Assembly: GCA_032718475.1 (NCBI GenBank)
Contig: JAUCBJ010003410.1
Coordinates: forward strand, 1 to 20,706
From: Nemertoderma westbladi
Taxonomy: Eukaryota; Xenacoelomorpha; Nemertodermatida; Nemertodermatidae
Direction of reading: 5' to 3'
Length of the DNA: 20,706 nt
Part shown: in pieces, positions 1-9,445 of the stretch
How the letters are laid out: each line of letters starts with the position of its first letter
Numbering within the stretch: position 1 is the stretch's first letter
Position numbers and translations under genes: made by a program
The notes under the pieces: generated by a model
Databases searched by the model: none
What the model was told of the DNA's origin: nothing
What the model saw: only the letters and a program-made list of their open reading frames with translations

Positions 1-146
1 GCGAACAAATTATTGAATACAGAATATTTTCATGATCTTAGAGTACCGGTACAGCCTGCTGGCCTGCCAGAAGTAGTACTGTAGTAGTCTGGTGGTAGTA
101 GTACTAGCAGAGCTACTACTACTAGGATCGGCATGCTGCATTGCAG

Positions 147-815
147 CTGCATTTTTAAGAATGCTGTGCCGGCTTGTCAACAAAATTGCACCGCCACAAC
201 TCCCTATCACCCATGAGATTTGCTAGATCATCCGCATCTTCAAGGCCAGTGTCCTTTAAGATGCGTCTCAAGAAAGTCATGGGCTGTCCACCATGCTTAT
301 TCACTCCATGAGGCTGCCAAGGTACAAGATTATGCACTGGCTGGTCCTCACGGCGAAAGCAATGTCCTGCAAAGCGGAGGCGATTTTGTTCTAGTGTCAA
401 GCTTGGGGGAACCAATGAAACACCTACAATGTTATATAGTGTCTGGTTGGAGATGTCAGGATGTGTGCATTGTACTTGACACAATGAACCCGGCGTTGCA
501 TTCTTGTGAATGTGCCATCCAGAGATTTGGTGTCCTCAGCAGTTAGAGCCCAGCATGGACTCCCGTAGAGGAGTACTGGAACTACAGCTGCTCTAAATAA
601 TCGGACCTTAATGCCTTACTGGACTGCCCATGCCTTTCCCTTACGTATTCGAAGGTCCTCACCTGACTTCCGGATCCATGATCCCAGGTAACAGAAGTCG
701 TCCACATGCTCAAGCATACCATCCTTTGAGCTTATGCTCATCCGATCAGAGACTTGCTGAGGACTTTCAAAGTTAACTGTCAAAATTTTGGTCTTTCTGG
801 AGTTAAGCAGAGCAG
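147..815 (-). pseudogene. Decayed LINE (non-LTR retrotransposon) reverse-transcriptase C-terminal fragment
   Basis: Read on the minus strand from 815 downwards, the sequence encodes the end of a reverse-transcriptase domain and the tail behind it. An early segment reads KTKILTVN, then DDFCYLGSWI (the F-x-Y-L-G type motif at the end of the RT palm), then LFRAAVVPVLLYG, then CWALTAEDTKSLDGTFTRMQ. After a frame change near 484 the frame continues with RLRFAGHCFRREDQPVHNLV and DLANLMGDRELWR, the usual tail of invertebrate LINE polymerases. There is an in-frame stop after the KAWAVQ segment and at least one frameshift, so it cannot make a working protein. The N-terminal endonuclease and most of the RT are absent, as expected of a 5'-truncated LINE copy. 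The family (for example RTE-like or CR1/Jockey-like) cannot be settled from this piece. Sure about the RT origin, unsure of the clade. Confidence 0.85.
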
Positions 816-817
816 TA

Positions 818-1010
818 GCACAGTAAGTACCCAGTAGTGCAGTAGTAGTAGTCTTCTAACTGTAGTACAGTAGTACAGTTAGTTCAGTAATTAGGACTTG
901 CAGACTTGTACAGTAGACAAGTAGCGGTACAGCAGTAGCCACGTAGACTGTCAGACTATAGGAATAGCTGAATATGGAATACTGTAGTACAGTAGTAGGT
1001 AGGGTAGGAT
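818..1010. repeat. Degenerate CAGTA/TAGTAC-rich simple sequence
   Basis: This stretch is dominated by short, irregular CAGTA, GTAGTA and GTACAG words without a fixed period. It directly follows the broken end of the LINE fragment. A similar GTAGTA-rich patch lies at about 76-125, where TAGTAGTAGT and ACTACTACTA form an imperfect inverted pair. No coding potential is visible. It is probably expanded simple sequence. Confidence 0.6.
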
Positions 1011-1140
1011 GGATAAGATTAATTTAATTTCAACTTACCAAAAATAGGTACCGGTATTCATAAACTGAAAATACTAAACTTAGTTCTAGCCTATTAGTTA
1101 GTTTAGCAGTGCGCGCGTACTGCCACTAGTATGTCTCTGT

Positions 1141-1417
1141 TAGTTGAAACAAAATTGGAACATAATTGAAACAAATTAGGAGCCACGTAATGGTGTCCTA
1201 CCTGCAATGCTATGTATGTATGCCAGTGAAACAAATTTGAAACAAATTAGGAGGGCCGTAATGATAGTCTACCGGAGAATTGGAACAATGATGGGCTACG
1301 GAGCTCAAAAAATTGGAACAATGTTAAGTATGCCAGTGAAACAAATTTGAAACAAATTAGGAGAGCCGTAATGATAGCCTACCGGAAGAATTGGAACAAT
1401 GATGGGCTACGGAGCTG
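1141..1417. repeat. Tandem repeat, about 110-bp unit, 2.5-3 copies
   Basis: Two good copies start at 1221 and 1331, both with TGCCAGTGAAACAAATTTGA, so the period is 110 bp. Both contain AATTAGGAG, GCCGTAATGATAG, CTACCGG, AATTGGAACAATGATGGGCT and ACGGAGCT in the same order. A more diverged, shortened copy precedes them at about 1141-1220 (GAAACAAAATTGGAAC, AATTAGGAG, CACGTAATGG). No open frame runs through it. This is a short satellite-like tandem of unknown origin. Confidence 0.8.
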
Positions 1418-1924
1418 CCTGGGTTGTTTGGCTGAACCAGTGGTGGCACGGATGAGGGGGTAAGAAAAGGGGGAAGGATCTAAAAATAGCACCCAATAGG
1501 AAGCTTCTAGCTTCTTGCATTGCTACAGCTACCGGTACCTTGCTTGGCCTCTAAGCTGGCTCTGGCATAACCCTTATTTTCGCATACGAATAAAGGTAAT
1601 GTTTTAAAGATCTGATGTGTAAAACGCGTTTTCTTTTTGTGTAGTGATGTTTACGATATTATAATTAAACTAACTGCACTAACTATCTCTCATTTATTTA
1701 ATAATATATGGCAAAAAAAGCAACCAACCTATTAATTATAATAATTTACAATAGTTATCGAATGTTCTAGGATGTAAATACTTAGCATTATTTTATAGGA
1801 AACTATTATCAAAAAACGGTTCTTGTAAAAAAGGTTTTGGCGAAAACTGTTACGGCATGTATTTCTATTTTCTGCTACGGCATGATTGCTCCGAGAATGT
1901 TTGCCGTGGAGTCTGAATAAGGTA
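1418..1924. other. AT-rich spacer without recognisable gene
   Basis: About 500 bp, mostly AT-rich. It includes one TACCGGTA palindrome at 1530-1537. I see no coding frame, RNA gene or transposon end in it. Confidence 0.5.
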
Positions 1925-2912
1925 GAAAAAGTAGGGGTGGGTGTGTTTGTTAGGTTCGGGCGGTCGGTGCGGGTAAAGGGTTTGGGAGGGAGGGAGGGAG
2001 GGTCGGTAGGGGTAGGTGAGTGCAGGTAATTAGGTGTGTAGGGGTAGGGGTGGTTGGGTGCGGTTAAGTACAGTAGACGTGCTTGCTTAGTTTGGTGTGT
2101 GGGTGCGGTTAAGTAGACGTGCTTGCTTAGTTTGGTGTGTGGGTGCGGTTAAGTAGACGTGCTTAGGTTGGTGGGTGGGTGCCGTTAAGTAGACGTGCTT
2201 ATGTAGGTTGGTGGGTGCGGTTCAGTAGACGTGCTTAGGAGGGTGGGTGGGTGCAGTTAAGTAGGTGTGCTTAGGTGGGTTGGTGGTGCGGTTAAGTGTA
2301 GGGGTGCTTAGGTGTGTGGGTGGGAGCGGGTAAGTAGACGTGCTTAAGTAGGTGGGTGGGTGCGGGTTAGTAGACGTGCTTAGGTGGGTGGGTGCGGTTA
2401 AGTAGACGTGCTTGGGTGGGTGCGGTTAAGTAGACGTGCTTAGGAGGGTGGGTGGGTGGGTGCGGTTAAGTTGGTGTGCTTAGGTGTGTGGGTGGGTGCG
2501 GTTAAGTAGACGTGCTTATGTAGGTGGGTGGGTGCGGGTAAGTAGACGTCCTTAGGTGGGTGGGTGCGGTTAAGTAGACGTGCTCGGGTGGGTGCGGTTA
2601 AGTAGACGTGCTTAGGAGGGTGGGTGCAGTTAAGTATGTGTGCTTAGGTGGGTGGGTGGGTGTGGTTAAGTAGACGTGCTTAGGTGGGTGCGGTTATATA
2701 GGTGTGCTTAGGTAGGTGGGTGGGTGCGGGTAAGTATACGTGCTTGGGTGGATGGGTGGGTGCGGTTAAGTAGACGTGCTTAGGTGTGTGGGTGGGAGCG
2801 GGTAAGTCGTGCTTAGGTGGGTGGGAGGGTACGTGTAAGTATGTATGTAGGAATGGGTATGTATGGTTAAGTACAGTAGGTGTGTAATGATAGGTGGGTG
2901 GGTGGGGGTGAG
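1925..2912 (+). repeat. G-rich minisatellite, roughly 28-40-bp units
   Basis: About 1 kb of irregular tandem repeat. The recurring blocks are GGTGGGTGGGTGCGGTTAAG and TAGACGTGCTTA, with the number of GGTG or GGGT steps varying from unit to unit, so unit length drifts between roughly 28 and 40 bp. The + strand is strongly G-rich and T/G-skewed, with many GGG runs. The first units (about 2060-2170) carry an extra GCTTGCTTAGTTTGG block. There is no coding frame. The CGTG word inside TAGACGTGCTTA recurs about 14 times by eye. This array is not related in sequence to the two arrays in MAEA. Confidence 0.85.
1984..2002 (+). other. G-quadruplex-type motif (five GGG runs with 1-nt loops)
   Basis: Five GGG triplets separated by single A residues lie in a row, at the upstream edge of the G-rich minisatellite. 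Runs of four or more GGG with 1-nt loops are the most favourable class of potential G-quadruplex. Whether it folds in the cell is not known. Confidence 0.8.
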
Positions 2913-3671
2913 TTTAGCAACTATTCAGTAGTATTACCACTTCTCAATAAGGTAGACAGATGTATGTTTACAGTATAGAACGGTCGTAAAATAGAGGCGT
3001 CCCATTGGATGCTATTTATAGATCCATACCCCTTTTCTTTCCCCCTCTTCCCCCTTTTCTTACGCGCTCTTACCCCCAGCACAGAGAAGATCTTCCCCCA
3101 GCTCGCGCGCGGTGCCTGTACTAATCTTCTATCTTTCAAAAAAGCTTTCAGTTTCAACTTTAAGACCGGTAGCTAAGCTAGTCCTGCCTGTCTGAATGTT
3201 TATTGCTTTACTGTACTTTTATCAGAATAGCCCACATTATTAAATCCATCAATTTTATTGAATTGGCCACTAAAACAATTGCCTTTTCCACTAAATTAAA
3301 ATGTTTTTTCCACCTTTAAATGTTTTTCACTAAATTTTCGTCATTATATATACAAAAAGTGGGTGAAAAATAGGATGAAAATGAACATGCTGGTTCCTAA
3401 AATTTGGTATCGGAAAATAACGGAGGAGTAGTCATTTTATTGAAATTTTTAAAATCTCACGCAGGCCGCAACGGGGCGCAAAAATTTTTTTTGTTAATTT
3501 GTATGTACAGTACTTTTGATGATTCTCTTTTCGATGGTAGGCCTATAGCCTAGAGTATATCGTAGTCCAGGCATTATTCAACAACATTGGAGATGTTTGT
3601 TGATCTCACCCTTAAATAAAATATTTTTGGCCACCATCGTGCCAACAACAATTGGCAAGCCCAATTCAGCG
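2913..3671. other. Intergenic AT-rich DNA, no gene recognised
   Basis: This interval contains a minus-strand open frame of 78 codons (2921-3157) that is basic and resembles nothing I know, and a long AT-rich section (3200-3540). Neither has homology, codon bias or splice context that would support a gene. Confidence 0.5.
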
Positions 3672-3941
3672 TGCATTAAGAATTATATGCCGGCTTATCA
3701 ACAATGTTGCACCGCCACAACTCCCTATATCCCCCATGACTTTCGCGAGATTATCCGCATCTTCAAGGCCAGTGTCCTTTAGTCTGGTCGTCGAGGCGAA
3801 AGCAAATGTCCTGCAAAGTGGGGGAGGCTTTGTTCAAGTGTCAAGCTTGGGGGAACCAATGAGAAACCTCCAATATGTTATTTAGTGTATATGGTTGGAG
3901 ATGTGTGTGTGCATTTGTATTTGACACAGTGAACCCGGTGT
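3672..3941 (-). pseudogene. Second copy of the LINE reverse-transcriptase tail, internally deleted
   Basis: This is a paralogue of the fragment at 147-495. Shared blocks in the same order include GCCGGCTT.TCAACAA, GCACCGCCACAACTCCCTAT, ATCCGCATCTTCAAGGCCAG, GTCAAGCTTGGGGGAACCAA and TTGACACA.TGAACCCGG. Relative to the first copy about 82 bp are missing after GTCCTTTA (near 3780). Both copies stop resembling each other just below the GCCGGC block, which suggests a shared 3' end of the parent element. On the minus strand it would encode the region around the RLRFAGHC motif, but the deletion and substitutions break the frame. It ends shortly before a C18 tract. Confidence 0.8.
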
Positions 3942-3973
3942 AACAAATAATTTTCACTCCCCATGCAAAATCA

Positions 3974-3991
3974 CCCCCCCCCCCCCCCCCC
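3974..3991. repeat. Poly(C) tract, C18
   Basis: An uninterrupted run of 18 C residues lies just past the second LINE fragment. Such long homopolymers are prone to length error in sequencing and assembly, so the exact length is uncertain. Confidence 0.9.
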
Positions 3992-4204
3992 TCCGTTAAA
4001 TTTCCCCAGTGTATTCTTACTCCCGGTGTATCAGAACGTAAATTTCGTACCGTAATAAATATATACAGTTGATACACTGTAGAACCCTTCGAGCAGCACG
4101 TGTGTTACATGTAATAAGTAGACACTGCATGGCCCTTCGCGCATGGGGTAAGAATGGCCTACACCTTGCGGGGTTCTCCGGCTTTAGATGCTAGAGCACC
4201 TTAA

Positions 4205-4740
4205 ATCCTGAACGAACTTAAATCTTGGGTGAATATAGATCTTTCCCATGCGAACTTAGATCCTTCCCATACGAATTTAGATCCTTCCCATAGGAACTTA
4301 AATCCCACCTTACATTTTTTGCTGTACCGTAGCTGTGTTAATGTGTTAATATGTTAATGTCATTCCCATAGGCCAGCAGACCTTACTGTAAATATTATCA
4401 CGTTTGAAGGGAAGCGAACTTAGATCCTACCACCAATACATTTGCAATGAATTATAGCTTTTCTTTGGGAAATTATAGTTTGTTGGTGAGTTTCACTGAT
4501 TGCAACTACTTTCAGTGTATGACCTACTGTATTTGCATTAGATCACTTTTATATGCTTAATGTAACACAGTACAATATACAATACTAATATATTATCGAT
4601 AGAACGAGGCTAACGCACAGTGCAATTGGGATCTAAGTTCGCTTCTCATCTTAGCGTGTGCTAAGGAATTTTTATAAATTGGGATCTAAGTTCACCTAAT
4701 ATCTAAGTTGCTTTGTTTTCAACGTGGGATCTAAGCCACC
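4205..4740. repeat. Cluster of GAACTTAGATCC repeats in direct and inverted orientation, possible MITE-like element
   Basis: GAACTT(A)GATCC-type words occur in the + orientation near 4213, 4252, 4273, 4294 and 4414, and in inverted form (GGATCTAAGTTC or a close variant) at 4629, 4682 and 4726. One pair is a perfect 17-bp inverted repeat: 4411-4427 (GAAGCGAACTTAGATCC) against 4629-4645, with about 200 bp between. Several copies are followed by TTCCCATA or CCACC. Clustered subterminal repeats in both orientations are typical of small non-autonomous DNA transposons, but I cannot define clean ends or a target-site duplication. Confidence 0.6.
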
Positions 4741-4805
4741 TTCAACAAACCATCATTGCTGGGGGGCACTCAGCTGAGGGGGCGGAGCGCATTAAAAACT
4801 CTTAA

Positions 4806-5048
4806 GTATCGCGACCTAATCGACCGGGACATTTCTTTCACCCCGTGGCCTTTGAGACCTTTGGCCGCCCTGGTCCAGAGACATCCACCTTCCTCCGGGA
4901 GATCGGGGCTCGTCTCCACAGTGCCACCCACGAACCGCGGTCACACCAGTTTCTGCTCCAGCGTCTGGAGATGGCAATTTTGGTTGGTATTGCAGTCTCA
5001 GTCATGGGGACAGCAACCACGCCGACCATCGGTCTATTCGGGCACTGA
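4806..5048 (+). pseudogene. Remnant of a retroelement reverse-transcriptase C-terminus
   Basis: The + frame reads PVAFETFGRPGPETSTFLRE, then HSATHEPRSHQFLLQRLEMA and AVSVMGTA, and ends at TGA 5046-5048. The combination VETFGRPGP..., an acidic-helical stretch, QRL and a final A-SVMGT is a conserved tail I associate with the C-termini of polymerases of some invertebrate retroelements. Only about 75 residues are left, and an in-frame TAA at 4803-4805 closes the frame upstream, so the body of the polymerase is missing. It lies on the opposite strand to the two LINE fragments and has a different tail motif, so it comes from another family. Assignment to a clade is not possible here. Confidence 0.55.
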
Positions 5049-5560
5049 AGAGCCGAAACCAATCGAAACTGTCGAAATGGTTGCCAATGGAGTCACCAAC
5101 GGGATGACGGCCGACGATATTCAATACTCTATCTTATGCAATCTCAAATATTCAATGTTCGATCCCTAGATGGGGCAGTACTGTTTGGGCACAGTGCTTT
5201 AAATGCTGCAGCCTAGCCCAACCCCGGCTTTCATCCTTCAGTGGTCGATTGGGAACCAAGGCAACTTGGGAAACAGAGTGGAAGAAGGGTTTACTGTGGA
5301 AGATCACCCATGGTGGTGAACAGGCATTCCTTGGCTTAACGAGTCTAAAAGATTCTCCCATTCAAATATTCAATTCGGTACTGTACCCTCAATTCAATAT
5401 TCAATCTTAGTATTATTTCTGTGCTTCGTTATTTAATAATGTGATTAGATAAAAAAATAAATTAATGAAATATAATTCATCTGTTAATTATTACAAAAAA
5501 AAAATCCAACATTATATTAACATTTATATAGTTTTGAATTAAATGTTTCGAAATCAACAC
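5049..5560. other. Spacer, probably the 3' flank of the retroelement remnant, with ATTCAAT words
   Basis: This follows the remnant and contains several ATTCAAT/AATATTCAAT words (5118-5160 and 5363-5404), then an A/T-rich section with A tracts. There is no supported gene. The non-A/T-rich part (about 5170-5350) could be transposon UTR, but I recognise no specific family. Confidence 0.4.
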
Positions 5561-5770
5561 AGCAGTGTGGGGCGAGCCACGAAGTGAGTGAGCCTTAGCG
5601 TAGTGGTACCATTAATCCTGTCGTTCTGTCGTTCTGTCGTTCTGTCGCGTTCAATTTTAAACGTTAATAACTCGGCCAATCTTTGATGAAATCTATCCAA
5701 ACTTGGTACACATGTTGTTTGGCAAAAGTTTAGAAATTTTCCAAGTAGAATTTCCGTGTGGCCTTCGAGA
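5560..5770. repeat. Dispersed repeat with (CTGTCGTT)3, related copy at 7200-7260
   Basis: GGGGCGAGCCACGAAGTGAG is followed by three 8-bp CTGTCGTT steps (5618-5647) and then AATCTTTGATGAAATCTA and CCAAACTTGGTACACATG. A diverged relative of the second half lies at about 7208-7253 (TCAATCTTTGACTAAATTAT and ACCAAACTTGGTAAACATGT). The resemblance shows an interspersed repeat with at least two members in the window. I see no coding content. Confidence 0.6.
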
Positions 5771-6480
5771 AGCTAAGATAATAGCATTTAATTAGTTAAT
5801 TAAGTTGATTATGGTAAAAACACCATTTTCAACCTGCCTTTTAAAGGAAATTAATTGTTTTACAGTATAAGATTTAAATAATTATACTTAAAAATTATAC
5901 AGATGTAATCCACATACGCCATTCTATTATAGTTTTTAATTAGTTCAAGCGATTTGCTTTAATAATTGTGTCTTTAATTAATCTAAAGTAATTAAAACGG
6001 CGTAAAAAATTGATTCTCATTAAATACTGCTCATTTATTGGCCAACATGCTGGTACATAGATGGAAGGATGTGTGTTAAGGCAGCCAGGTGCTGGGAATG
6101 ATTATTGGTCAAGTCTCTGCTGGTGTGGAGCTAGCTGGGAGTTGTGGCTGTAGACTAACCAGAGAGGAATTGACTATTGACTCTACTATAAGTGTTGTAT
6201 TGCTATCTCAGGTAAATGACAGATATAATAACATAAATACAATCCATGGCATGGCTGAAATAGTTCTTCTGAAATAGTTTATTCCACAATATATGTCTGG
6301 TTATTTTTTAATTGAATTTTTGCAAAGTAGTAAAATTAATGTTCTTAAAAATAATATTATTATTTTATATGTAACCTAGGAAATTAGCTACATTTTTTCG
6401 CTGCAGCTTTAAGAGTGTACATTGATTTAATATTATTTCAATACCCATATTACTACATCGGCATAAGATGCGTTGGCGTT
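5771..6480. other. AT-rich spacer without supported gene
   Basis: Mostly A/T-rich DNA. The less AT-rich island at 6050-6280 holds a 62-codon + frame with no recognisable domain. A GT after CAG at 6211 could be read as a splice donor, but nothing nearby supports an exon. I see no RNA gene. Confidence 0.4.
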
Positions 6481-6520
6481 GTATCACACATCTCCACATA
6501 TCACACATCTCCACATAGAT
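6480..6520. repeat. Short tandem TATCACACATCTCCACA, two copies
   Basis: Two consecutive copies of a 17-18-bp word lie at about 6481-6516. No function can be assigned. Confidence 0.75.
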
Positions 6521-6570
6521 GTATCAACAGTTACTCGCACAGTTTCGAAACTTCGCATAGTTATAACTGT

Positions 6571-6861
6571 ATAAAGATCGTCAGTCTGCGTTTAGGAAAA
6601 ATATTTTATGACAAAACAGGACAAGCGACGAGCGCAACGAGGCATATAAAGAAGACGAGAACTGCGTTGACTATATTATTATATAAACCACCTGGCTTCA
6701 CATATTGATCGCATCCCTAGTTATTATTATTATAAAGATCGTCCTAGCCTGCGTTTAAGAAATATATTTAAATACAAAACAGGACGAACGCAAAGAGGCT
6801 TATAATGAAAACGAGTACTGCGTTTATTATATTCCTATAAACCACCTGGCTTTGCATATTT
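6571..6861. repeat. Direct duplication, two ~130-bp copies spaced 161 bp
   Basis: Copy 1 (6571-6707) and copy 2 (6732-6861) share ATAAAGATCGTC, TGCGTTTA, ACAAAACAGGAC, GAGGC.TATAA, ACTGCGTT and TATAAACCACCTGGCTT in the same order with scattered mismatches and indels. A short AT-rich TTATTATTATTAT run separates them. The copies are diverged, so the duplication is old or the two are neighbouring members of an interspersed family. No open frame is shared by the two. Confidence 0.75.
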
Positions 6862-7717
6862 AAAGTGCGATTGGAAATAAGTTCGTGCTACCCTTCCGTG
6901 GGTGGTAGATGTCGCGGTTATGTATTGGTGGTTGGGAAGGGTGGGGGGGGGGGAGATTAAAAGGGGTGGACACGTACTGTCCCCCTTTCTTTGATTGATT
7001 GGTGGTGTGGGTAAATTTCTCAAAACCTGATTTTGTGATACAGTCGCTCAATTTTGATTTGTATCTAATAACTGGGCCTCGTGCTGCGCGAAGGCCCCAC
7101 GAACGTGTCATATATCGCGTATCCCTTGGTTTAATCACTATTCTTTATTCAAATATAACTGAATCCTGGCCCACCGCCTTCACCCTCCACTGATAATTTA
7201 AAATCGTAACTCATTCAATCTTTGACTAAATTATACCAAACTTGGTAAACATGTAATCTTTGTCTATCGGCTAAAATAAACACAACTTGCGAAAGTTTCC
7301 CCTATAATGTTTTTTCCTATAGAACAGGATGCAGTTTTATTTTAGTAGTAAACAAGCTGTTATTTGCGTCGATTTTCACCTGGAGAGGGAAGAATATTGA
7401 TTGCGCCGCCGCCCCCCCCCCCCCCCCCCCCCCACCCCTACCTGCAGTTAAGTGAAAATATTTCGGCACCATTTAATTTTATTATCACGGTCGCGCATCA
7501 AGTAGTCTGTCAAATCAAAACATAACAAAATTAATTATAATTCTAAAAAAAATATAAGGCATATTTTCCTAAAGTTAGCTCTTTAGTCTTTAGGTAGCAA
7601 TCTTATACATTGACATATACATAAAATTGATTTTGAATAATTATTATTAAGATTAAAATATATTATTAGGAATTCGAAGAAAGCAAATTGTATTGAGTTA
7701 GTATTGGCAAGTTAATC
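6862..7717. other. Spacer with G11 and C22 homopolymers
   Basis: It holds a G11 run at 6943-6953 and a C22 run at 7412-7433, both flanked by G/C-rich simple sequence, plus the diverged repeat copy at about 7208-7253. The open frames here are short and cross the homopolymers. I recognise no gene. Confidence 0.5.
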
Positions 7718-7718
7718 T

Positions 7719-7968
7719 CACAAGCCGGTTATCGTTCATATGCGTACCTCTGGCAAAAGAAGCAGGTTACAGTGGTGGTGTTTTCTAACCAAAACAATAA
7801 ACTAATCTCCATTACTTAATTAACGGAAAGGAGCAGGTTACAGTGGTGGGCTTTTCTAACCAAAACAATAAACAATATCTCAATAACATAGGGTATTTCA
7901 TACTTATAGTCTTATTTTTGCAATACGAAAATACCAGAGGTACGCATATGAACTATAACTCACAAGCC
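7719..7968. mobile_element. MITE-like non-autonomous DNA transposon with inverted ends and 8-10-bp target duplication
   Basis: The left end GTTATCGTTCATATGCGTACCTCTGG (7728-7753; first 20 bases GTTATCGTTCATATGCGTAC) is matched in inverted orientation at 7934-7959 with one mismatch, of which 19 bp (7735-7753 against 7934-7952) are perfect. CACAAGCC flanks both ends (7719-7726 and 7961-7968). It extends to CTCACAAGCC (10 bp) if the terminal bases are shared. An 8-bp target duplication would fit the hAT superfamily, but the tip bases do not obviously match a known hAT end, and a 9-10-bp duplication would point elsewhere. The interior (~180 bp) holds two direct copies of AGCAGGTTACAGTGGTGG followed by TTTTCTAACCAAAACAATAA (from about 7760 and 7831). 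It has no coding capacity, so it needs a transposase from elsewhere. Confidence 0.75.
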
Positions 7969-8019
7969 AGTCTAGTCTAACTTTAGAGTAGCCTTGTTCG
8001 CATTGTTCCAGGTTTAGGC

Positions 8020-8440
8020 CTATAGATTCCACCCTCTTCGTTCCAGGTTTAATTCTGTAATAGACAACGTTATCCATCTCGATCGCTTCGCTATGCACCA
8101 TCTTACTGGGTTTAATAAACTCCATCGCCTTCCTGTCGTTCTCTGTTTTGTAGATTTCTTCGCCACCGTCTGATCGCTTTGGTTGCGTGTTTAACTGTTT
8201 AATATGTAATAGACTCCGTCGCCATCGTATCGTTCTGGATAGATTGAATAGACTCCATAGTCCATCGCGATTGTTTCATTGTTTACGTGTAATTGACTCC
8301 GTCGCCTCCTCGGATTAGGAATCCGGCCGGGTTTCGTAGATTCCGCCATCGTTCAGCAGTTCAGTGTTTTTAATCAAAGCCAGAATTCCGGCACCGGCAC
8401 CACGATCAACGATTTCGGAAGTAACAGACTCCGTCAACAA
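8020..8440 (-). repeat. Degenerate ~38-44-bp tandem repeat, possibly decayed repeat-coding sequence
   Basis: TAGACTCCRTCGCC-like words recur at about 8024, 8061, 8118, 8152, 8214, 8253, 8296, 8339 and 8427, commonly followed by ATCG or TCGTTC. On the minus strand the words translate in different frames to similar short peptides: EMDNVVYYRIKP, AMEFIKP, AMDYGVYSI, DGDGVYYILN, GGDGVNYT and DGVCYFRN. Only the part at 7904-8125 is an open frame (73 codons), and it runs into the MITE end. This may be a decayed protein-repeat exon, or a DNA-level repeat that happens to read this way. No family recognised. Confidence 0.5.
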
Positions 8441-9349
8441 CACTCGGCTGCTCGGGGTTTAAAAAATACAACTATCGGGCAACTTGTAACTGGCAGACTG
8501 GGCGATCATCTATCTGATAGTTGAAAAAGACTGTCAGACAGTTGGTATCAGACTATCTGATAGTTAGCGCCCCAAGGGTAAATCCTTACCCCATGGGCTG
8601 TTACCTCTCTGACTGAAGCGCAACAGCCCCTATAGCAATCTTCCGTCTGTACAAAATACAATTATTATTGTTGTAATAAATTAGGCGCCTAAGCAGGGCA
8701 GCCTAATAAGTAATAATAACGAATGAGAACCCAATGTCTGAATGTTGTCAATGTGCTGATGTGGAGCAGACAGCTCTCTTAATTCTGTAATTACACTGCT
8801 ACTTACTTTACCTCCACACTGAACCTCAAATAGGATGTTGTCTTTGCAACGATATTCTGGGCTTGGCTAGCCAGTGTGTTATTTTATTAGTAGTATATTT
8901 TGTATGTTAATAAAACATACAAGAAATGTTAGCAAGAAATGTATCTTCTCCTTCAATTCTAAATCAAATAAAGCGAAATTTTGCAGAAAGCATGTCCAAT
9001 AGATGCTACATATGTCAGTATGGGGTGTCGACAGAATTTTGATTAAGTGAATTCTACGATTATGATCGGTCATTCTAGAATTAATTTCACTGTTGCTAGG
9101 CAACCAACAGTTCCCTCGCAACCAAAACCTTGCATACCCAACTACTGTAGGTCTGATAATGAACCTTATCATAAAAGTATCAACCAATTAATTCAACATT
9201 ATGTGCAAGAAAAGTTGTGTGTACAAACACACAAACAAAACACTTGTGAGAAATACTGTAGGGACATCCATATATTGGATCGCCTTCCAACGTCTACAAA
9301 AACAATATATTCCATATAAAAACGTATATTATAACAAAATAAATTCAGT
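8441..9349. other. Spacer with short palindromic words, no gene recognised
   Basis: Between 8509 and 8566 three near-palindromic words (ATCTATCTGATAGTT, CTGTCAGACAGTT, CTATCTGATAGTTA) follow one another. At 8879-9187 a minus-strand frame of 102 codons is open but I do not recognise it. It could be a transposon scrap or chance in AT-rich DNA. No RNA gene is visible. Confidence 0.4.
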
Positions 9350-9445
9350 TATTCTGCCCTCGTGTGTGTTGAATTTTCCACTCGTTAACATTTTAACACT
9401 CGCTTCGCTCGTGCTAAAACTCGTGTAAACTCAACCACTCGGACA
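9350..9445. repeat. CTCG-rich palindromic island
   Basis: CACTCGTTAACATTTTAACA is followed by CTCGCTTCGCTCGTG and then by CTAAAACTCGTG, giving several short inverted matches (CACTCG/CGTGT-type and GTTAA/TTAAC). It resembles the hairpin-rich ends of interspersed repeats seen in many invertebrates. No element boundaries are visible. Confidence 0.4.

Noticed and set aside
1925-2912. Telomere-like repeat (TTAGGG family)
   Set aside because: Words such as TTAGGTGGG occur, but exact TTAGGG tandems are absent and the unit is about 28-40 bp. It is an ordinary G-rich minisatellite.
4756-5169. 137-codon + frame in the retroelement remnant region
   Set aside because: The recognisable tail (VAFETFGRPGP and onwards) is in another frame, so this one is most likely its shadow.
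8879-9319. Overlapping open frames on both strands (102 codons minus, 90 codons plus)
   Set aside because: No recognisable domain, codon bias or splice context. Chance frames or transposon scraps are more likely.
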